Both the position numbers and the translations under genes were made by a program. A stretch of DNA of 64,000 bases. Origin: Diphasiastrum complanatum. Lineage: Eukaryota; Streptophyta; Lycopodiopsida; Lycopodiales; Lycopodiaceae. Positions within the stretch are counted from its first letter, which is position 1, and each line of letters opens with the position of its first letter. Below the pieces are notes generated by a model that was given only the letters and a program-made list of their open reading frames with translations, searched no databases and was not told the origin of the DNA. Positions 38,769-50,519 of this stretch are shown here, in pieces. The stretch lies in NCBI GenBank assembly GCA_029204225.1, contig MU832035.1, forward strand, positions 1 to 64,000. The letters run 5' to 3'.

Positions 38769-39242
38769 ATCTCAACCGGAGCTCACGATCACATCTCAAC
38801 TGGAGCTCCAGCTCAAATCTCAACCGGAGCTCACGGTCACATCTCAACCGAAGTGCCCGTTGAGATCTCGACCAAAGTGCTCCCTGAAATCTCAACCGAA
38901 GCGCTCGCTGGAATCTCGACCGAAGCGCTCGCTGGAATCTCGACTGAAGCGTCCGCTGAAGTTTCGATCGAAGTGTCCGCTGAAGTCTCAACCGAAGTGC
39001 CCGCTTAGATCTCAACCGAAGCCGAAGTGCCGGCTCAGATCTCGACCAAAGCCAAAGTGCCCGTTCAGATCTCGACTGAAGCCGAAGTAATCTCGACCGG
39101 AGCCAAAGCGACCGCTCAAATCTCAACCGGAGCCGAAGGCAGAGATCAAATCTGGACCGGAGGAATTCAATTAGATCTCAACCGAAGCACTAAGGTCAAA
39201 GATCGACCGGAGCAATTAACACCCATCTCAACCGGACCATAA
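38769..39242 (+). repeat. 24-bp minisatellite reading as octapeptides
   Basis: Ten successive exact-length 24-nt units run from 38769 to 39008 (units start ATCTC(A/G)ACC or close variants), then mainly 30-nt units to about 39150. In one + frame each unit reads I/V-S-T-E/G-x-x-A-E/x, for example ISTEALAG twice and VSIEVSAE. The frame stays open to a TAA at 39240, apart from one TAG at 39006 that looks like CAG mutated. Because 24 is a multiple of three, a - strand frame is also open, so coding is not proven. It lies between the primer site and gag of the gypsy element. Confidence 0.85.
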
Positions 39243-39539
39243 CTTTTGATCAACACCTCTGATTGCCATTTCGACCGAACCACCATCTTTGCAACACCTT
39301 TGAGCCTGAAAAAGAAAAGAAAAAAGTATGAACACCAATATTTTTTTCAAAAAAACAACACTCATACCAATAGAAAGCCCTTTTTATACTGAGTCTCCAC
39401 CTTCACTTCTTTCAACACCCTAAAAATCCAAAAAACATCAAAAACCTAAAAAATCCAAAAACACCAAAAACCCTAAAAAAAATCCAAAAACACCAAAAAC
39501 ACATACCCAACACAAAAAGACACAACAATACCCAGTGGC

Positions 39540-40871
39540 CGACAATACAGATCCTGACAGCCCAGAAGATTATCCATACGAGATCAGGTCCCCTGTAGCT
39601 GAACAAATCAGACGTCATAGATTACACCGAATGCGGTCCCAACCCTACGAGCCATTTACAAACCCATTTGAAGGACAAGAACATGATAGAGTCGAGTCCT
39701 CGTGAGCCAGAACCCATGTTCATGGTGCTGAAACATCCCATGCCAGAACCAACCTTAATGGAGTCTCTGCTACCCACAATGCTCATCATGAGAGACGTAC
39801 ACCCAAACTAGATCTACCAAAGTTTGACGGTAGTTCAGACCCTCAAAGATTTTTGCAAATCTTTGAGAATTCAAGTGATGTATATGGCGAGACATCACCC
39901 GACGCCATGATTGAACTCTTCTCGATGACCATGATCGATCGAGCACGAGAATGGTTTTTTAACCTTGATCGTGAAGATAAACGTGATTGGTCACTCTTGA
40001 AGGAGGCCTTTATCAAATGCTTCAAGCCATTTCGCTTGATAGAAAGCCTTTTTGTCAAGCTAAGTAATATCAAATGACAAAAGACAAACGAGTGCGAGAC
40101 TATATTGAGCGTTTCAAACATCTCAAAAATCAAGTACAAGAATAGCCCTCTGAACAGATGCTCATCATCTAGTTCTTAGTCGGCCTTCCAAGATGGATTA
40201 GACGCAAACTTAAATCCAATGATGAATATACGAGCCTAAAGTTAGCTATGTCTGATGCCATTGATGAATCTAGGGAAAGGAGATCACCATGTGCTCCTGT
40301 CCATGAGTCAAAGCCGATTGAGGACACCCAAGATCAGCTTTGGAAATCACAGCTGGCGTTGCTTAATAAGCAACACCAACTTCAAATGGAGAAACTCACC
40401 AATGAGTTTCAAACTACCCTGAAGTCTATCCAAAGCAGTATGTCTGGTTAGTCAAACCCTGCACAGACACCTTATAGACGAAAAACAATATGGTGCCCAC
40501 ACTGCCGAGCTGCGCATCCTGTTGATGCTTGTCCTTCATATCGACCTATCCAAGCACATATAGTTCAACAATATGAAGAACACCCATCACAATCTGAAAA
40601 TGCCTTGCCTTATCATGAATATCCACCAGCAAGTCCAGAACTACTAGCCATACAAGATGGCTACGCCGTTATACAAGGGCCACTGCACACCAGATGTTTC
40701 ATCTGTGGTAAAACCGGCCACTTCATGGTTGATTGTCCAGTTAAGACCCAGTACCATGCTGAGTATTCCGACTGTACAGTTTCAAAGACTGTCCAAAACA
40801 ACCAACTAAGATCCTACCTACCCGTCACTTCAGTTATGAATCACGATAGGATCCTCGCGACAACAACATGA
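39540..40871 (+). pseudogene. Ty3/gypsy gag, frameshifted
   Basis: A retrotransposon gag reads RTPKLDLPKFDGSSDPQRFL near 39789, then REWFFNLDREDKRDWSLLKE and AFIKCFKPF, the standard plant gypsy gag core. A frameshift near 40075 leads into DYIERFKHLKNQVQE and a TAG. A Gln-rich coiled segment (SQLALLNKQHQLQMEKLTNE) follows, then a CCHC knuckle near 40699 (CFICGKTGHFMVDC). No protease, RT or integrase follows before the 3' LTR, so the element was gag-only and depended on a relative. The region to 39530 is A-rich with repeated AAAATCCAAAAACACC. Confidence 0.85.
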
Positions 40872-43122
40872 GCACCATGGCAACCAACAGTTAAACCTGC
40901 TGCTCAATCGAGAAGTTTCTTGCAAACTTCTACATTACCGTACCATACACCAGTTCCATAATACAAAAATACACTAATATGAAATGAGTCATTGTCGAAA
41001 GAAAGTGAAACAGATATTCCATCATCTACTACAATGTCCAACCAAAAGCAACCTCCACAGGGAATTGACAATTTTTCTGCCCTTCTACAACCTCAAATCT
41101 ATTTGTCTTTCCACATGCTGATATGATTTCCAAGGTGCAAATACACAATAAATCTAGGATTTAAAAATCCAGATAGAGATTCGGTTCTGAATCTCTTGTT
41201 TAAAGAAGTCCTCAAGACATAGTACCTCAACCATACCTGCATCTCAAGCTATATCTTACATCATCTGCTATCACTGATGGTAGATTTTAGTGTCACCAAC
41301 CCTGCCTTGTTTTGACAAGGGCATGTCAGAGTAAGCATTATTACTCTACAAAACAACTGAAATATTGCAACTATCAAGGTACATTATCAATGTTGATGAA
41401 TGCAAGTTTTGTTCAACAAGTGCTATATAGTTCTCACTATCTGTAACGTTTGTTTACTTTCTTGTTTCTCTTCACCTATTTTGTGTGACTGATTTTTGCA
41501 TGGGGAATAGCTACTGCACGAGAGTCTTCTTAGAGCATCTCCAGAACACATTTTCATTCATCTATCCATCTTCATATTACCATGTACAGCACTTTCAAAT
41601 TTTTGAAAACTATGAGAAATCCATGACAAGTTAGAATTGATTCATGCACCTCATTGCCATATTATTCTTTGAGTCAACTATAGCAAGATCGAAACAAATT
41701 TAGTTAAAATTTGTTCAATCTTTAGTCCAGTCACATGTTCAATGAGTTTCAACTACGTGTTCCACATGCCGATCCAATCTTGAGCATGAACAGTCACCAG
41801 CAACAACATCCTCACCAACAGATTTTGGGTTGGGGGGGGGAGAGAGTGGACTTGCTTGGATCCACTGGAGCAGTTACGTTGCCAGCAACAACACCAGCAA
41901 AATCGACAGCCAAGGTCACAAACCCAAAGTCGACAATGACAAGGCTAAGAAGACAGATGGGCAATCCAAAGCGACTCAATCAGAAGAAGTACCCCAGTCA
42001 CAACGAAGACCTTCAAGAAAGGGAAAAACAAACATTGGAAAATCAGTCTCTTTCTTCAACCAACCTCTTGCCATACTTCTACGCTCGTTATCATGTCTAT
42101 CATCCACACCATCTACCGTTGTCACCACCACCCTCCCTTCCATTTGTTTGTTAATCATCAATTTACTATTCTTCTGAGAAATCCCCAGTTTTGATAGTCT
42201 TACCGAAGCAGCTGATAGATCATTGCAAGTGTCTTGTGGAGACCGACTACCACCTATATTGGTTGTTCAGCCAAAAGGCCTACAAAAGTAGACGAAGCAT
42301 CTAGAAGAAATAAAAAGAAAGATCCAGGAAGTTGAGGAGGAAAGGACAAAACTTAAACAACAGATGAGTCAGATCAATCTTGATCAACAGAAACTCTCTG
42401 GAGTAATGATAGTTGAATCCCCTCTTATGAAGCCCAAAGAGATCCAAAAGTAATGGATCAAAAGAAAGATCTACAGAAAATGAAAGATGAAAACATCCGT
42501 GAACCTGCAAATAAAGCAAGCTCCTCACCCAACAAGTGGTGGTTGAAGCTCGACATTGCAAGGGTCCAAGACGGCAACTAAAGAACTATCAGTTCCTTCA
42601 TCCTTTCACCAAGCCTTCATCATGTTTCCTTACCGTTATCAAACCGTCCATCCAACTCTGTTCCTACCACCAGTTTTTGATGAATCCATCTCCTTGAGAC
42701 TGATAATCAAAGTTTGTGCAACCTGCATGAAGAACCACGGAAACACCCAGAGGCAAATACAGACCTCCCAGAAGATAGAATCTGGCAAGAAACCAAAGAT
42801 GAAAACGTCAATGGTAGATACAAGTGACAAAACAAAGAGACACATGGAAAGCACTCGAGCATGCAAGTTGTGAAGCTGTTGAGAGCTCTCCAATTTTGAG
42901 AATGTCAACCACCTATAGCAATAAGACATTCTGATCCAATTGCGGCAATTTGTGAAAAACAGTTTTTGTGATAAAGACTGGCGATAATAAGCACTTGGTT
43001 TCATGTAAGCGAACGAGGATCTACGCTTTTCCAAGTGACGATCGAAGATGCCAATGCAAAGCGAAGCGACATCGTCCAATATGAGATGCAGTGGATCGTG
43101 CAACACATTAGGGGTGGGATGA
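40872..43122 (+). other. Gypsy internal 3' region without pol
   Basis: Between gag and the 3' LTR there is no RT, integrase or RNase H motif. A Gln/Lys-rich frame at 41735-42177 and a Lys/Glu-rich coiled-coil-like stretch near 42290-42450 (EIKRKIQEVEEERTKLKQQM) are open but match nothing I know. The segment ends in a purine-rich tract (TAGGGGTGGGATGA) right before the 3' LTR. Confidence 0.55.
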
Positions 43123-44007
43123 TGTTGACTGATTCTGACGAATCCCCAAGATACTCGGACAGAGCAACTCAAGAGCACCTCTCACCTTAGACCGAGGAGG
43201 TCTCTGAGAAGACGAGACTAATGAAGACTGATAGCTGAGTATGAGACCCGAGAAATACTAGCTAGGACATGCAAGAACTGTGTAAGCCTCATGGTGAATC
43301 TCGAAAGATGGAATGACCATGTAGGAACTAGTATTTCTAAGCAAATGTAATAAATGCAAGTAGACCCCTCTTAAAGAAAGTAGAGTGAGCCACCTTTTTA
43401 TGGTGACCTCTAGTGGAGAGCAATATTCCACTTGTAATTTGTGAAATGTGGATTAATGTAGGAGCCAGCATTCAAGTAGACTAAATAGGTTGGATCTGTG
43501 GTGTGATTCTTGCATATCTCTGTACAATCCAGTTCTTGATGTTCTTGGGATGTCCAAGGATTAAAGACTTGTTGGTTTCTTGATTCTTGGACTTCTAACA
43601 TGCTGTAGTTTAGCTTTGTTTCTTGTTTTTGTCAAGTTATGCAAGGTAGCTCAATGTTAATGTAGTGTAGGCTCTGATTTCAGTTCATTTTAAGAGTAGG
43701 TAGCTGTAGAATTTGTAGAATGTTCATTGGTTTGCATGCTGATCTGTGAATGAGCGTTCTTGGCTTGCATCCATGTAGAATGTAAGTGCGTTCAAGAGCG
43801 ACGTCCCTGAGTTGTCCTTTGACAGGCAGGACAAAAGAAACATACTACAACAAAACTTTGTTTCCTTCTGCCTATGTTGGCATCGTAAAATCAATCAAGA
43901 AACCATCTAACGACTACCATGAAGCCTGATAACATGCAGAAACGGTTCTGTAGGCAAGTAGTAGAAAAGTAAACAATAGGTCCTCTGGAGCAGGGGATCT
44001 ATCAACA
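43123..44007 (+). repeat. 3' LTR of the gypsy element, with internal deletion
   Basis: An 885-bp LTR from TGTTGACTGATTC to ATCAACA, aligned with the 5' LTR except for a missing ~285-bp block (37588-37872 of the 5' copy) at the junction near 43449. The lost block includes the TATA region. ACTCC follows at 44008-44012 and matches ACTCT before the 5' LTR at four of five bases. Confidence 0.9.
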
Positions 44008-44545
44008 ACTCCTACATCTGTCACACTTTATTATCCCAACAATCCCACACTCTCTCCTCACATTTTTTCTTCTTCGATACCCATGCCCCCTATGGGGTCT
44101 CCATGGCACTGTGATCTCTCTTGCTAGGCCACTCCACCCATTTTTTCTCCCATTCCAGCCCTTGTTGGTTACACTCCCACTCAAACTCCTCCCCAACCTT
44201 CTCCTCTTCATACCCCTCTCCACTCTTCTCGTGATCGCCCTCAAACTCCTCCCCGAATCTCTCCCGTTGTAGTCAACTCCCCCACTCCTCTCGACCCTCC
44301 CTTTGCCACCTCTCCATCAATTGATGTCTTGCCATCCTATGACATAGATGCGGAGAAGCACATAGTGGAGGATGACCGTGGTGATCGTGTCATCACTCGC
44401 ATGAGGCAACTCGCGCATGTGGTCTTCAATAGGGACATTTTCAAGGACTAGTGCAAACAAAGTGATGAGAAAAAAAATTATGTTGTTGACCAGTTTTATA
44501 GAGAATTTCCAGTCCCCTCCTCTGATTTGGACTGCATAAATCTAT
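44008..44545 (+). pseudogene. Ser/Pro-rich ORF, right part, beyond the gypsy insertion
   Basis: Open in one frame apart from two TAGs: a Pro/Ser/Thr-rich part (TQTPPQPSPLHTPLHSSRDR) and a folded-looking part (AEKHIVEDDRGDRVITRMRQ, then YVVDQFYREFPVPSSD). The TAG near 44450 falls at FKD*CKQ, where a Trp (TGG) is plausible. The W..VxxxFyxxFpvp spacing is reminiscent of plant Ptta/En-Spm transposon proteins (Transposase_24), but this is only a pattern. Together with 36856-37259 it formed one locus before the insertion. Confidence 0.4.
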
Positions 44546-45590
44546 CGTAAAGCGGTCTCCCACAAAAGCGGAGTACAAGTATGCATATTCCAATACATGC
44601 AATCATTACTCAAATTATTGGAGAGACAAGGAGTGAGAATTGAATGGGATGGATATTCTGAGGTATGTAATATGGTTTCAACATATATTTTGACTTCACC
44701 ACATTCATTTGGTCGGACACTCTAACAACATCACTTACAAAATTTACACATCTTCATTGTACAGTGGGGTCGAAGATCTCTCGTAGTATAGCCCTTCCGC
44801 CTGTCAACAAAGGTTAGATCACTGGATAGGTGCCTAACTATGCATAGATGCTACTTTTAGTTAAGTTCCTACTTTCTCCCTTAACTCTACTCACCACTAT
44901 ACTACTCTTCTTTAACTATACTCCTCTACACTATCATTCATCATAGTTTGGTTGAAGGGAAGGAATGGAGAAGAAGAGATTGAGAAGAGAAGAGAAAGAG
45001 AGAGAAAGAGAGTGAGGGTGGAGGTTAGCTCAAATGCTCCTTATGCTTGCTAATGGAAAAACATTCACTATTGGCAAACAATAAACATGGAAATAGAAAG
45101 CAAGAGAAAACACAACCAAGAGCAATAGCGAGTGGTGAATAGCAAATGAGGATGCTTCTCTTCCAAAAATGGTAGAGTTTCCTCCTTCTCATTAAGCATG
45201 GAAATAGTGTACAAATGGTGCCTTTTTATAAAATGGGGAAAGCCCTTGCCCCTCAATCTTATTGGCTAATATTCACAATGATCCTAGCCATTCATCTTTG
45301 ACTCAACTTGATCCAAGGGTCCACAAAAAGTACATTAGAAATCACAAGATTCATGTGAGTCCCAATTTGGAACCAACTCTAAAAAGTGATCTGTAACTTT
45401 AAAAATGACATTGGGCCTCTAGTTTTATTTAAATTACAAGGCCCAAGTCAAGTTTATTTTATTTACAACTTCAATTGCGTGCTCATTGGGCCATGGGCTT
45501 ATACACGCAGGATGTCATGCCCTCGCAACATATTTTATTGGAGGATTTTATTTATTTACACTTTGTTGGGAATACCCCCAACAGGACCCA
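44546..45590. other. Spacer, nothing recognised
   Basis: AT-rich with purine-rich GAGAAAGAGAGA tracts near 44970-45015. There is no coding frame with motif support. A small perfect inverted repeat, TTGGGG..CCCCAA, lies near 45563 beside the end of the coiled-coil ORF and could mark an element edge. Confidence 0.4.
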
Positions 45591-45591
45591 C

Positions 45592-48393
45592 GGCCTAAAG
45601 TAGTGTCGGTCCCTCGGCACTCTGGCGGTTTAGTAGAGCGTTCTCTTGGACCGCCTCTAGTGGATGAGATATCCCGTAACGTCTTCCTTGAAGTTGAGAC
45701 GGTCTAGTTTCTTCGAGTCCTTTGGCGTGTGGAAGGACTTGTGAACTCTTGTCAGCCATTCCTGATCCACCCATGCTTGGAATCGTTTTCGTCCAGGGAT
45801 CGCCAAGGAATGCAGCTCGGTAATATACGTGAGCGACTGGCAGCTGGTCTTCGACTTTGTCATAAGCGAGCGTCTTATTTGTATCAAAAAATATGGAGGG
45901 AAGAAAATCATCCCATTTTGTTTCAATGCCCATTAAATACTCCAAGTCCCGGGCGTAAGTGGCTGCCACACGGACTGTGGGATTGGGACAATTGATGTAG
46001 TGGCTGGCGAATGTGGAGAGAGCCCTTCTGGCATCTACATCCATTGTCCACCCATATTCGGATTTGATGATTGGCCAGTTGAAATTGTTGAGTGTGATCT
46101 GGTCCAGAGGAGTGTCGCATTCCGCCCATTTGGATCTTCTTGGACATGGCAGGAAATGCGCGTTCACCCGTAACTGTTGCGGACTCGTCATGTAAGCCCT
46201 GATGGTCGCAAGGTCTCTCTCAAATAACTATTGTCGCCACTCCGGTTGTGGTTGGAGGGTGGGTTAGGCTTGCAGTTCTTTTCCCTTGATGGTCTGAGCT
46301 GAGAATGATAACTGCCATCCGCCTCTTGAAGACTCGTGGAGATATTTGGATAAAAATTCATTGATGTTCTCTTCCACGGATTTCGGTCTTCGGAAGGCCC
46401 GGCTGGCAGATATCGTTTGTGACCCTCTGGATGATGTTGCTTGGCCCTGGCTGGTGGTTGTGCCTTGGCTCTGGTCGCACGTCTCAGCGGCCGCATCTAT
46501 CTGCCCTTGGTCATGGCCTTCAGACCCTTGATTTGGTTGAAATCCCCTTGCTGTCTGCTGGCTCTGATCTTGGCTGGTACTAGCCTGTGCAACGTCAAAA
46601 TTAGGTGGTGGTGGAATTACCACGGGAGAGGGCTGGGCCTTCATTTTCATGTATTTCTGGCATGCCTTGAGGGCTTGCTTGGCCTGGACGAGCTCTTGCA
46701 TTGCGCTTGCCCGATACTTATTGAACTCCGCCTGGTAGTTGTTCAGGGTTTGGCTATAAATTTGCACCTGATGTCGTAGAAGATTCATCTCTGATTGGGA
46801 AAGCGGCCTTGTGTCCGGTGCAGATTGAGGTAACCAGACGAGCTTCTCATATTTTAAGGCTTTAACCTCCATCCCCAGGCGCGTGTTCTCTGCTTCCAAA
46901 AGTGTAAGTTGCACCTGGATGGGGGCAAGCCGTTGGGATGCTTCAGTTTGAAGCTCTCGCACCTTTGTGGAGGCCTCCGTCAGCGCTTTGGAGAGGCTTT
47001 GAATATATTTGTTTAGGCCCTCCTCCTTCTGCTGCAACTTGGCAATCTCCTAGTGCCCTGCTTGTTCGTGTTGCTGAGCCAGAATCAGCTCTTGCTGCAA
47101 CTTGGTGAGGTCTGCTCGCAACTGTGTATTACTTGTTGCCAACTGTAGTACCTTGCTTTCCAAAATAGCTTTGGCTGCTACCGCATCCAGGATGTATTTT
47201 ACTAGGGTTTAATACACCGTCGTTAGATCCGTGGGAGCAGCTGGTACACTGGCACTAGCATGGGCTTGTGTTGTATCGGCCCCGACGACTTGTGGAATTC
47301 CGTCGTCATTGTCTTCGATCGGATTTTTATTTATCTTGATGCCATCTGGGGCGGTAGAGTCAGTCCGATCTGGTGATGCTACAAAAACTATTTGTACAAA
47401 TGCGTCATCAGGCAGCGGTTGGCTGCCCTCGGCAACCTTTGGCAAAGCGGGTGGGGTGTGAGAAACAACTGTGGAAACAGGGACTAGGACGGTTTGTCCG
47501 AACGAGAGGATGGGAGGAACAGTGGGGAATTGAAAGGTGGTGTGGAGTATGGAAGAAGGTGAGGATGGAGTAGAAAGTGTCTGGCGTGGGAGAGAAAAAT
47601 TGATAACTTGCATCCATGTCAGAGTGTCGGAGGACAGTTGCGAATCAGAAGGGTTGAATGTGAGAGGACCAACGGTGGTGGCAGGAGTAATGGAGGATGC
47701 AATGGTGATGGATGGAGCAGCGGACACTGGAAGAGAAGTAGGAGTGGTATCAACAGAAGAAACGGGGATGGAGACAGAAACAGATGTGGATGGAATAGGA
47801 AGAGAGGTAGCGACAATAGTAATTGGAGTGGGGGGTTGCATGGAAGAAGAAGTGGCGGTGGTTGATGGAGTAGTTAGTGCGGCAGTGGAGACACGTCGTT
47901 GGGTAACAGGTGGAGATGTGGATGTAGAGGTAGCGCCACGCATTCGTTTGTTGGCCGTTGTGTTAATGATTGTAAGTTGGGATGAGGTAGATGCTTGAGA
48001 TGGTGGGTAAAGGTTAGTGTGTGGCACAAGGGTAGACAGGAGGGATGAGCGTTGAAAACCACGCACTTTCGCCTCGAGAAGTGCACAGGCAAAGTTACAC
48101 AATAAGGGGCCTGCTGCGATTCGCTCACAGTTGTTGGGTTTGATGGAGTTTGTTAGTTCTCGAATAAGGAAGCTATGCCAGTCATATGGCACAACGGAGG
48201 GGTTAGAGAATTCCAGAAAGGATTCCACTATCTGACTCAGTAGCATAGACTGGATTCTGTCCTTGCAAAATGTTGAAATAACCAAAAAGTTATTCAACAG
48301 ATGCACAGCTGCCTGAATGACAGGTCCCGTGATAGCTTCTATCAGGTAACCATTGTTAGTCTGGATGGCATTTTGCGTTATGTGAAAAGCACT
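45592..48393 (-). pseudogene. Long coiled-coil ORF, copy 2, one frame with nonsense codons
   Basis: A single - strand frame runs from about 48390 to the TAG at 45592, more than 900 codons. It is interrupted only by TAA near 47206, TAG near 47053, TAA near 46261 and TAG near 46225. Each sits where CAA or CAG would fit a Gln-rich context, and no frameshift is needed. Order: N-terminal helical part (AVHLLNNFLVIST, FLEFSNPSVVPYDWHSF), a Ser/Thr/Pro-rich linker (48000-47450), a coiled coil (47190-46640, KLQQELILAQQHEQ, LEAENTRLGMEVKAL), a Gln/Ser-rich stretch, then a Trp-containing C-terminal part (46400-45650). No known enzymatic motif. It matches the layout of 12206-14574. The right edge abuts a + strand copia fragment at about 48360. 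Confidence 0.6.
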
Positions 48394-48910
48394 TTATAGT
48401 ATGGCTTGATTTACAGAAAGCATGATAGTTTATCTGAGTTGTGTGGCTATGTGGTATGCGGAATGGGGAGGTGACTATGATGATCGTAGATCCACCACAG
48501 GATATATATTCCAGTTTTGTGATAATTGTTTTTTCTGGTCTAGTAAGAAGCAAAGTACAATTGCTCTTTCCACCACAGAAGCAGAGTATAAGGCAATGTG
48601 TAGTGCTGCACAAAAAGCTATATGGTTGAGACAAATCTTGGAAGAAATTGGCATGAAGCAGAAAAATCCCACGACTTTACATAGCGACAGTCAAAGTGGC
48701 ATTCAGCTAGCAAAGAATCCAGTGTTCCATGCAAGAACTAAACACATTGAGATTCAATATCATTTCATACGTGAGAGGCTGCTGAGTCATGAAATTCATG
48801 TTGTTCATTGTAGCACAGAAGAACAACTAGCTGATATTTTCACTAAGCCACTTATTGGAGAAAAGTTTGATAAGTTTAGATCAAAACTTTTTGTACTTAA
48901 AGTTTGTTGA
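48361..48910 (+). pseudogene. Copia RNase H fragment
   Basis: Starts abruptly in the RNase H approach (GILRYVKSTL, with a stop where Gln is usual, then YGLIYRKHDSLSEL), shifts frame near 48460, and then reads cleanly: DDRRSTTGYIFQFCDNCFFW, STIALSTTEAEYKAMCSA, NPVFHARTKHIEIQYHFIRE, QLADIFTKPL. It stops at 48908. RT and upstream parts are absent because the - strand coiled-coil ORF occupies the adjacent sequence, so one of the two broke the other. Confidence 0.9.
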
Positions 48911-48965
48911 CTTTAAAGCTATGTATATGATTGTATAAAAAGTGACTCTACTTTAAGGGAGAGAG

Positions 48966-49310
48966 TTAGAATTAAAGTTAGAATCACTGTGTTACTATAC
49001 TGTGGGTCCTATCAGTGGATAAGGATCAGTTGGCCTCACCACGAGGCAAGTCGACGGGACACGCGTCCCGCCAACAGCAACCTGGGTCATGCATGGGTTG
49101 CCTGAGTGAACAACTATATGTACAGTGTAATTTTCATTTTGAAGATACACAGTTGCTATGTGAGCTTGCTGAGGAGAGTGATTTTCTGTCTGTGTTACTG
49201 TGTAGCATGATCTGTGTTCCTGTGCAAAGCAAATTCTAAGTGAGACAAGTGTCGTGAACAATTTGCGAAACATGAAGCTAAGATGAAGAGATGGACTGTT
49301 GTGAACAAAT
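48966..49310 (+). repeat. 3' LTR start of the RNase H fragment's element
   Basis: A polypurine tract (TTAAGGGAGAGAG) 45 bp after the RNase H stop leads into GTTAGAATTAAAG, the expected place for a TGTTAG-type LTR start that seems to have lost its T. The right end is uncertain. No gene lies within it. Confidence 0.45.
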
Positions 49311-49359
49311 TTTATTCGAGCCTGGAAACAGAGCGTCTATTTGAATATCAATTGTCTGA

Positions 49360-50460
49360 CTCAAATGCTTACCATCTTTGCCATGGGTGAAAATGTCTAA
49401 TCAATACCTTTTTCCACCAACCTTGCTTTGTAGTTGTTGATTAATCCATCTTGATTTGTCTTCACTTTGAAGATCCACTTGCATCCAATTGCCTTCTTGT
49501 TTCTAGGAAGTTCCACCAATCTCCATGTATTGTTCTTCATAAGAGCTTGATGCTCTAGATCCATTGCTTGGATCCACTCCTCTTTTTGCCTTGCTTCATG
49601 ATCTACACATGTAGGTTCATCAAAAGAGGTTAGAAAATCATAGTTTGTACCACCAAAAACCTACTCACCATTTTCATCATAAGTGAGTGTCAAAGGTTGT
49701 TACCTTTGTCTTGAGTGCCAAAGGTTGTTACCTTTGTCAGATGTCCTCCTTGGCTTTTGACTTGAAGAAGGCTCTTCACCATCAACATCCAAATTATCAT
49801 CAACAATGTCATCAACATCAAGAATGTTAGATCCACCAATCACCACATCACCCCTTGAAGATACCTTTGGAATGTTTCCTTCATAAAAAATGACATCTCT
49901 TCCTATGACGACTTTCTTAGTTGAAGGAATATAAACTTTGTAAACATTGCTCACCTCACTATACCAACAAATATACCTTTCTTTGAAGATGGATCCTCCT
50001 TTGTCCTATCATCAAGAGTAATGTTGCCATATAGCAATTGCATCCAAAAGTTTTGAAAAACCTGACACTCGGCCTCCTACCAAATAACATCTCAAAATGT
50101 GAGCTTTGGGAAGACCAAAAACAACTTGCCTTTTTGCTATCACCTCCAATGACTTGTCCTTGAGATGCCCCAATATCTTGTGACATACCTCTTGCATTGA
50201 CAATTTCTCCTTTTCCATACATCCACCTTGATTAGCAACAAAACAAGCATCAAGTTTGAACAATTTACCTTGCCTCTTCCCTTTTGCAACCAATTCACTT
50301 TTCTTCTTGATCAAACAAGCATCACCGTCAAACTCCACCTTGAAACCCTTGTCAAACACTAAAAAGATTCTTAGTGATTGATGGAATGAACAAAACATGC
50401 TTCAAATTCACATTCCTATTGGTAGAGAGAGAGTTGAAGCCTTTGGCTACGAGATTCAAC
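49360..50460 (-). pseudogene. Copia pol fragment, minus strand
   Basis: Read right to left: the protease-to-integrase linker (LKHVLFIPSITKNLF near 50390), GAG-pre-integrase scraps (CHKILGHLKDKSLEV), then a jump to the integrase C-terminal region (FEMLFGRRPSVRFFKTFGCN, SNVYKVYIPSTKKVVIGRDV), then the start of RT (QAMDLEHQALMKNNTWRLVE, GCKWIFKVKTNQDG). The integrase core with its catalytic residues has been lost, and the fragment ends before the RT active site. Confidence 0.85.
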
Positions 50461-50519
50461 TTTGTGTCGACTGTGTTGGCTACTCCTTAGTTGCAGCTTC
50501 TTCATCCTCTTCTGGATCC

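Noticed and set aside
38752-39126. A 124-codon minus-strand Leu/Arg/Ser repeat protein
   Set aside because: It is the reverse reading of the 24-bp minisatellite. Unit length divisible by three keeps any stop-free frame open.
39540-42560. Possible endogenous pararetrovirus (gag with CCHC knuckle, coiled segments, no integrase)
   Set aside because: The region is enclosed by matching LTRs with a target duplication and an Asp-type primer site, which fits a gypsy retrotransposon.
47537-47998. A 153-codon plus-strand frame rich in Val, Gly and Glu
   Set aside because: It is the shadow of the Ser/Thr-rich linker of the minus-strand coiled-coil ORF.
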